The notes beneath the pieces are model-generated. The model searched no databases. It was not told the origin of the DNA and saw nothing but the letters and a program-made list of their open reading frames with translations. 64,000 bases of DNA from Desarmillaria ectypa (lineage: Eukaryota > Basidiomycota > Agaricomycetes > Agaricales > Physalacriaceae), in the NCBI GenBank assembly GCA_030407005.1, contig JAUDYN010000004.1:868001-932000 (forward strand). The letters run 5' to 3'. Both the position numbers and the translations under genes were made by a program. Shown piece by piece: positions 57,965 through 64,000 of this stretch. Every line of letters begins with the position of its first letter. Positions within the stretch are counted from its first letter, which is position 1.

Positions 57965-57965
57965 C
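57933..57965 (-). promoter_or_regulatory. candidate -1 frameshift hairpin, element C
   Basis: 33 nt: GGTCGA + CAAGGG, loop TTTAATTC, CCCTTG, bulged C, TCAACC. One C-A mismatch in the outer stem, as expected if one of two CpG arms decayed. It starts right at the gag TAG stop (57965-57967), 5 nt after an AAAA run. Confidence 0.65.
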
Positions 57966-60900
57966 TAGTCTTTTGTCTCCTTAATCTTGGTCATAGGTGG
58001 CACCACTTCATTAGTGGGCCCTACTGACCTAACATCCCTGAAGTCTTTTCTTCTAGGGCAATCTTTCACCATGTGACCCTTTTCATCACATCTAAAGCAT
58101 TGGCCTTCTACTTTTCATCAGTTGATTTCCATGGGTTTCCCTGCTCCTCCATATGTCATCCACTGACCAGTCCTGGCTTCCCAACTCACCCCTGTATTGG
58201 CAGTCAGCTTGGGCACCAAGGAACTTGTCACTCCAGTGGTGGCTTTGCTACTAGGATGCTGTTGGGGATTGGGGTGGAAGTCTATCTTCTGCCCATCCCA
58301 AGGGATGCCTGTGGTCTGGTCGAAGACCCACTTTCATTGTCATTCCTCATTCATTCACGAGATGCATTCTTTCCACTCCAGATATAAGTGCAAGATGTTG
58401 ATGCCCATGTTGGAGATAGAGGTCATATAGGAGGTTGGTACTCCTAGATGGACAGCCTTCACTATGGTGCCATGCTCATTCTCATCAGTTTATTGGCCTG
58501 CCAATTTAGCTTCCTCCTCTAACTTCTGGAAATAGTGGGAGGCAGGCTGCATCCCCATCTGAAGGTCAAACATCCACTTCTTGTGGACTTGTTCAATTGT
58601 GGGGTCTCGGAATTGATGAGAGACCATTTCAACAAAGTTGTTCCAGACAGGGTATCAAAAGTGGGTGGCGGTACTGTTGTAGGTGTCACTGACCCAAAAC
58701 TTGGGTCTCTTGTAGACCCACCAGTCCTTAGCAGCCCCTTTGAAGTGTGAGGTTGTGAATAGTATCAGGTGTGACAGCACCTGGAAATAGTGTTGGAACA
58801 CTTCAAAGTAGGCAATGCAATTGCTGATGAAGCATTCAATGTTGTCATGATCCCCTTTGAATGGAGTAGGGGTCTTGATGAGGACTGGCTTGATGCCCAA
58901 GTACAGGGCATCATTGGGCATGTTCTTGATTAGATTGGGAATAGGGTCGGAAGGACCTTTCCTGGGGGGTGGTCTTGGGATCAAGTATCAATCTGGCCAT
59001 AGACCAGGGTAGCCTCTTGGCAGCTCCATTGGTCTTCCCCTTTCAGGCTCCTTCCCCTTCTCATTATCATGAAGATAGTCTGCCATCATCTTCTGGGTGG
59101 TGATATACCATCTATGCATTCACACCTAGATTTTGCGATTTTGTAACAATACTATTGCACATCTATCCTATACTAGTGATATATAAAGGACTATAGCTGA
59201 GGCTTTGAGCTGATAGTTAAAAGCAGTAAGCAACTGGTACAGCCAGGACTTGGATGCAACACCATTAGTGGGTTAAATCTACCAGCTGGCCAGACTAGTA
59301 ACTCAAATGCTAACAGGACTAAGTGAAATACAGCCACTAGCAAACAAAGGATGCTACTAGCACACAAAAACCAGGAGCAGAGTACACAGATCTTGTGAAG
59401 TTCTGTCACTAGCAGCCCAGACTGGGCATAAACACCTAAGTCAGGATAACTAGTCACATGGCAATCTTGAAACAGGACTTAGAGATAAATTAGGAATGGA
59501 TTAACCTTGAGCCCAGATTCGACTATTTCGATATAGATCTCTTATGATCGATGCTAGTGGAGCCGGACTGCACCCTCGATCATGATTGGATAGCTGTTAC
59601 AGGTACCAATATCTAGATATTTATATAACTGCATTACTAGGGCATGTAGTTGTGCCAAGGGTGCGGAAAGACCAACTGTGGAGTCTCTAGACTGAATATT
59701 TGAAAAGAAAACAGACTAGACCAACTATTGTGTGATTATTCACCATTATTTGTGACTAGCCAAGAAATCCTTACCAATATACCCTATACCCAGATGATAT
59801 TTATAGTTCTGCCTCAGTAGTATATAAGTAGTAGGATGGGCACTCGTGCAAACCAGGCAAGCCATCTCTGCAGTTGAGCCCTCACTGGTAGTAACTGGTG
59901 TCCCCAATTAAAGGCTTTTGTGCTTAATCTTGATGAAGTGATTAATAGTCGCTAAGTCACCCATAGAATTGCATTGAATTGGAGTCCCTTAGAGTCACTG
60001 TTGTGTCCTGCAAAGGTCCGGAGTGTTTTGAAGTTAGTTCAAGCAAAGTTCTTGGAGTTATAGTTTATTCTTAGGCCAAGAGCACCACTAGTTAGCTAAG
60101 AGTGCGGCTAGTCAAGTGTTTATCACTTGTAGGAAGCAGTATAGCGCCAAGAGTGCCACCAGTCTGAAGCAGTTTCAGTCAGAATGAGCACAGTAGCTCA
60201 AACCAAGTCACTTTTATCCAATTGTGTCTTACCCACCCCACTAGTATAAGTAGTACTTTGTATAAACTCACTAGTAATGAATAAAACATCTTTAAGACAA
60301 TTGTACTTGATTATTGAAGTCTGCAGAGTGCTTCCATCGTACTCAAAACCACCCAAATTCAATATTGGTGATTAAGTGTAGAGTAGTAAGAGATTTAGTG
60401 TGATGGGTGTTCATTGCCATTCCCTAATTCTTTTGTCACTCGCCATTACCAAGCACATCAGCAGCTTCTTCCTCTGCGAGTTCTTCATGCATCTTCCTTA
60501 TGCATTATTCTTTCTTGGCTAGTGCAGTCCTTGTGCACTACTAGATTTTTTCCACCATCTTTGGAATTGATGACAGTCCTGCAGGGGTAGGGGGTCTACA
60601 GGTGTCATATCAGCTTCGGCGCTTTCTCCAGTGCCTGTGAAGAGAAGGCCTCTACCCTGATAGGGGTTATAGCCTTGTTGACATGTCCGACTGTGAGGTG
60701 GCAAGTCAAGTAGGGGTTGCAGTCTTGTGACTAGAGTGTTGAGAGGGGAATCGGGAATATTCATATATTGGGGCTGGGAGTATCCCAGCCCATCATAGTA
60801 CCTGTCATCATATCTATTCCTCTCAAAGTTGGATATTGAGTCTATTCTCCTCCCATCAGGTGAGTTCCAGTTGCCATAGCTGTCGAAGGGAGTGACCCAG

Positions 60901-61875
60901 CTCCCATCATTCCTCTGCCATCCTTGGGCATAGCCCTAGTACCAAGTCACCAATGGCAGGGTGATAAAGCTCCTGGTTCCTATTTGCATGGATCCAGACA
61001 TGGATTGTGGTATTGGGGTTGGGACCCCATATTGGATCACCCCTGTTAAGGGCCAACCACTCATCCATGTCTGGATGGGGGTCCAGCCACCCCATTCAGG
61101 CCTTGACATCTGCTCACCAGAGTTCCCAGGCAGTGGATGTGATGAGGCCAAGTATTTGCTGATCAATATTGGTGAGCACAGGCCAGGTTCTATCAGTCCC
61201 ATCAGAGTTGTAGAGACTGTTAGGAGGGAGGGGAGGGGTCTCAGGTGTGGCATCTGAGCTTCTGTTGGAATCTGAGGAGAATTCAATGATGGGGAGTGAG
61301 GATGAGGAGTTGGTACCTCCACTGTGCCAGAAGCTTTATCCTCAGGCCCATGGCCCATACAGATGGTTTCAATCTATTCCAGGATTGTCAGGGTGTAGAG
61401 TCCTGAGGTAGGGCCAGGTGGGGGTAGGAGAACAGGGATGGGCAAGAAGGGAGTATGGGGGCAGAGGGTCATTGATCTCAGCCTGTATGTCCCACACGTA
61501 TTCCTTGGCAGCAGTGAGGGTGGATTGTTCCAGCCTGTATGTTGTGAGGATTGCCCTTGTGGAGGTCTGATTGGTGTCCTCAGAGGAGGAGGAGGGAGTT
61601 GTGAAGCAGACCCAGGAGCAAGAGAGTGGAATCTCCTCTCTCTCTCCCAGTCAGGTGGGGGATAACCTCCTGGGAAGGACATGGTCTGAGTGGCAGGGGG
61701 GATGGGGAGAAGGTTGTGGATGGTGGGATCACCTTTCTTGGTGAAGAAGAATTCATGCTTCTTCTTTGTATGTTAGTATGAGAAGAGCAGTAAAGAATAT
61801 GAGTAGTGTAGCACTGCCAATTGCAATGCTGAGGATGATGGTTTGTTCATTGGTTTCATTGTTGTCATTGGTCAT
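57965..61875 (-). pseudogene. element C gag, full length, split by solo LTR A
   Basis: Sense ATG 61875: MTNDNNETNEQ, then a hydrophobic segment (residues 12-36, ILSIAIGSATLLILFTALLI), a stop at codon 41 (TGA), proline/serine-rich sequence, CFTTPSSSSEDTN, NDPLPPYSL, SLPIIEFSSDSNR (SUMO-interaction-like, near 61255-61290), WLALNRGDPIWGPNPN. Solo LTR A (59101-60460) follows, then the capsid-like core (PTPFKGDHDNIECFISNCIA, FKGAAKDWW) and a CCHC knuckle CFRCDEKGHMVKDC near 58060-58105, to TAG at 57965-57967. In a second frame, the proline-rich open frame starting MSFPGG (61374-61682) is a shadow. Confidence 0.88.
59101..60460 (+). repeat. solo LTR, family A, in gag of C (1360 bp)
   Basis: TGATATA...CACATCA. 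Element H, which has no insertion at this position, reads straight through (AGTGGCTTCTTCC). In C the flanks are GTGG and GCAG followed by CTTCTTCC, so a 4-bp duplication with two transitions is supported by the empty-site comparison. Retains TATA and AATAAA signals and several CpG. Confidence 0.88.
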
Positions 61876-61919
61876 GGGTTTGTTGCATTTTTATGGCTAG
61901 CATGAAAGATGTGGGAGGT

Positions 61920-61934
61920 CTACCTTTTGACTAA
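61920..61934 (-). promoter_or_regulatory. self-complementary primer-binding site of C
   Basis: Sense TTAGTCAAAAGGTAG directly after the LTR. Complement CTACCTTTTGACTAA matches LTR bases 62071-62085 (CTACCTTTTGATTAA) in 14 of 15. Confidence 0.7.
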
Positions 61935-62342
61935 TATTATGGCCCTGTCTAGCATGTGACTTGGGATGTAAGCTTCTTTCTCTAGGCTGTCTTGCATTCA
62001 GACAATCACCCATTAATGAGAGTTTGGCTCAGTCTTCAGTGTAGTGGAATAGAAGGTATATGGTTGTAATTTAATCAAAAGGTAGAGTACAAGTGTGAAA
62101 ACTACTCTACTTATATACTGCATATACAGCATTTATTCATAGCTGAAATGGTCAGGTTGCATGAGGAAACCTTGAGAAAGTTGGATGTCTGCGATCCAAT
62201 AAGACTGAATGGGGGTGACAATTATGTAGAACTGGGGTGGTTGTCAGTGAATACATTGATGCAGAGTGAAAATGATGTGAGATAAGATGTGATGTATCAT
62301 GGATATGACTGGATCAGATAAGATAACAGAAAAATCATAACA
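61935..62342 (-). repeat. 5' LTR of element C (408 bp)
   Basis: TATTATGGCC...TCATAACA. Sense TATATAAG at 62110-62117, about 25-35 nt upstream of the self-priming segment, so the segment sits at the expected transcript start. Confidence 0.9.
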
Positions 62343-62347
62343 AAAAA
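62343..62347. other. target-site duplication of element C, right copy
   Basis: AAAAA, partner of 52742-52746. Confidence 0.7.
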
Positions 62348-62696
62348 GCAGTATGATTCAGGAAAACAAACAGAATGAGAATACCATATAGATGACAAGG
62401 TCTGGCTTGATACAGCAAATCTTCACCTTTCCTGACCCAAGAAGAAACTTGACCATAAACAAATAGGTCCATTTGTTATTTTCAAAAAAGCTGGCACTTC
62501 AGCCTATAAACTGAAGTTACCACCACATTGGAAAATACATCCCTGATTCAATGAAAAACTATTAACACCATACATATCACTTAAGTTCTCTAATCAACAA
62601 CAACCCCCATCCCCACTCTCAGACCTGGTTGAGGGACAAGAGGAATATGAAATCAAAGAAGTTTTGGATTCATGAACCTGCCAAGTATAAGGAAAG
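62348..62696 (+). pseudogene. element D integrase C-terminus and start of chromodomain
   Basis: Continuation of the D frame after element C: KQYDSGKQTE, DDKVWLDTANLHL, KKKLDHKQIGPFVIFKKAG, AYKLKLPPHWKIHP, SDLVEGQEEYEIKEVLDS, i.e. the GPY/F-type integrase tail and first strand of the chromodomain. It is then cut by the LTR of element E at 62697 before the KWKGW core. Confidence 0.85.
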
Positions 62697-63079
62697 TGTT
62701 ACAATTTTTTCATGATTACATTGTAGCACTTGCGCAACATCATTATATCTGCTATAATACCAACACTCAGTCCAACCCAACCTCTCCCATTCCATGTATT
62801 CTCAATCCTCTCTATCTAGTTGGTCCACAGTCACCTGACTCCTAAACATTTCATGCATGGATATTCATGTTTCACCTATTATTAGACCCCATACTTTCAT
62901 ATATAAAATAGTGAGACTCTGTACTTAGTCTTTATCTTCTGACTAAATTGCAATCATATACCATCTACTACACTCCTCTGAAGACCAGCTATTCTCTTAC
63001 CAAGGGTGATTGTCTGAATGTGAGATAGCCTAAGAGTGACACACATTCCCAAGATCACATGATAGATTCAACCATAATA
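62697..63079 (+). repeat. 5' LTR of element E (383 bp)
   Basis: TGTTACAATT...CCATAATA. TATATAAAA at 62900-62908. The self-priming segment ATCTTCTGACTAA at 62934-62946 lies 34 nt downstream of the TATA start. Confidence 0.85.
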
Positions 63080-63092
63080 TTAGTCAGAAGAT
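63080..63092 (+). promoter_or_regulatory. self-complementary primer-binding site of E
   Basis: TTAGTCAGAAGAT, an exact 13/13 reverse complement of 62934-62946, directly after the LTR. Confidence 0.75.
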
Positions 63093-63142
63093 TCCCAAAT
63101 CCACTCCTTCTACACTAGCCATAAAAGTAGCAAAAAACCTAT

Positions 63143-64000
63143 ATGCCTAAAGAAAATAAAAACCAATGAATGATAGCCCTTAGTACCACAATTGGCAGAG
63201 CTACTCTCCTAATCATCTTTACTGCCCTATTTGTACTAACCTATGAAAAAGAGCTCCAAACAATCCTTCATCAGAAAAGATGACTCTGTGACCCCCAACC
63301 ACCACTCTCACCCTGTCCACCTCAACACCCCCAATATGGCCTTCCCAGGAGGCCTTCCTCCATCTGATTGGGACCTCAAGAGGAGGAGACAATCCCTCAC
63401 TCCTGGGTCTGCTTCACAGACCCCTCCTTCTTGAAGAAGTTTACAATATGTAGTGAATCCACAAACAACCAGGTGGAATGACCCTCCACCCTCACCTAAG
63501 AATACACAAGGAACATATAGGCTATGTTCAAGGACCCCCCACCCATATATACTCCTCCCCAACATTCCTGTCCCTGCTCTCCAACCCCCTCCCACTCCTA
63601 CTTTGGGCCTCAACACCCTGACAATCTAGGATTGGATCAAACCCACCCATACAGCCCCTGGGGCCACACCAGAGAACACTGGCTGAGAGGAGGAATGGAG
63701 TCCTCCTCATCACTCCCCATTATTGAGCTCTCCGATGACTCCAACAGAGAGCTTGACCCCATGACCCCACCCACTCCCTTTTCCCCTGACAGCCTGTTCA
63801 ATCCTAATGGGCCCAACTACAATTGGCCTGATCTCTCTGAGATTGATCAGAAACTATTTGGCCTCTTTAGGGCTGCTGCCTGGAACCTTCAATGAGCTGA
63901 CATCGAAGCCCATATGGACTGGCCAGAGGCCAGACCTGACATGGATGAGTGGCTGGCACTCAACTGAGGTGACCTCATATGGAGTCCCAACCTAGGTGCC
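63143..64000 (+). pseudogene. element E gag, N-terminal part, continues beyond window
   Basis: ATG 63143 (MPKENKNQ), TGA, then MIALSTT and a hydrophobic segment (IGRATLLIIFTALFVLTY), EKELQTILHQKR, TGA at 63281 (CGA at the same place in H), proline-rich sequence, HSWVCFTDPSF, then an open part 63524-63895: FKDPPPIYTPP, SLPIIELSDDSNRELDPM (SUMO-interaction-like) and DLSEIDQKLFGLFRAAAWNL. After TGA it continues with ADIEAHMDWPEARPDMDEW to the window edge. Inserted in the chromodomain of D, which it truncates. The open frame at 63243-63434 (with MAFPGG) is in another frame and is a shadow. Confidence 0.8.

Larger units (their letters stand above)
52747..62342 (-). mobile_element. Gypsy element C, complete ends, nested in D
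   Basis: 9596 bp with LTRs of 403 bp (left) and 408 bp (right) and a 5-bp AAAAA duplication. Coding is on the minus strand with order gag, pol start, linker, PR, RT, RNase H, IN. It carries a family-A solo LTR in gag (59101-60460); without it, about 8.2 kb. The youngest-looking full element, yet it has stops in all domains, a chromodomain deletion near 53438 and a 19-bp RT duplication. Confidence 0.9.

Noticed and set aside
61374..61682. Proline-rich open frame starting MSFPGG (also 23910-24317, 63243-63434) as gag
   Set aside because: The frame with the hydrophobic start and the IIELS motif is conserved among C, E and H; the MSFPGG frame is an overlapping shadow.
1..64000. CRISPR array, rRNA, tRNA or operon-type features
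   Set aside because: None seen; sequence is eukaryotic and repeat-derived. The iterated motif at 9417-9565 has diverged cores and spacers typical of an LTR array.

Overview
The window looks like a repeat-rich, gene-poor stretch of a basidiomycete (probably Agaricomycete, mushroom-type) nuclear genome. The evidence is ~50-nt introns with GT...CTGAC...TAG signals in the only host-like gene (left edge), and otherwise almost nothing but nested LTR retrotransposons, mainly chromodomain-bearing Ty3/Gypsy elements plus one Ty1/Copia relic. The host gene end (1-697) is GC- and CpG-rich. The remainder is AT-richer, nearly devoid of CpG and full of in-frame TGA/TAG/TAA codons, as expected of methylated or RIP-like-mutated repeats.

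Layout. 1-697: 3' end of a host gene (Spt7-like at low confidence). 868-1448: frameshifted relic. 1590-3430: Copia gag/PR/GAG-pre-integrase relic. 4388-21590: Gypsy element B (minus strand), carrying two solo copies of a 1.36-1.46 kb LTR (family A) and a 648-bp solo LTR (family J). Unequal crossing-over between the two A copies tandemly duplicated 5990 bp. 21597-25139: 5' half of Gypsy H (minus). 25140-27703: AT-rich relics. 27704-29121: fragment I. 29122-33806: fragment F. 33807-40932: element G (minus), cut by a solo LTR A (40933-42293). 43250-44420: plus-strand RT relic cut by a truncated LTR A (44421-45469). 45470-48437: AT-rich, with an intron-bearing gene relic. 48438-52741 plus 62348-62696: Gypsy D (plus), split by the intact insertion of Gypsy C (52747-62342, minus, TSD AAAAA), itself carrying a solo LTR A in gag. 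62697-64000: 5' LTR and gag start of Gypsy E (plus), inserted in D.

The Gypsy elements share one architecture: LTR (about 0.38-0.43 kb, TGTTA...TAACA/TAATA, TATA box), a primer-binding site complementary to the LTR's own transcript start (Tf1/sushi-type self-priming), a long Gag starting with a hydrophobic membrane-like segment and carrying a SUMO-interaction-like motif and a CCHC knuckle, and a 33-nt hairpin exactly at the Gag stop where Pol continues in the -1 frame. After that come a conserved acidic linker domain, aspartic protease, RT, RNase H, integrase and chromodomain. The hairpin and the self-priming stem show paired (compensatory) differences among elements. These are the most interesting signals in the window. 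None of the copies appears intact: each has in-frame stops, and several lost a key part (YLDD, zinc knuckle, chromodomain).

All reading was by eye. Boundaries of domains are approximate; LTR ends and repeats were located base by base.
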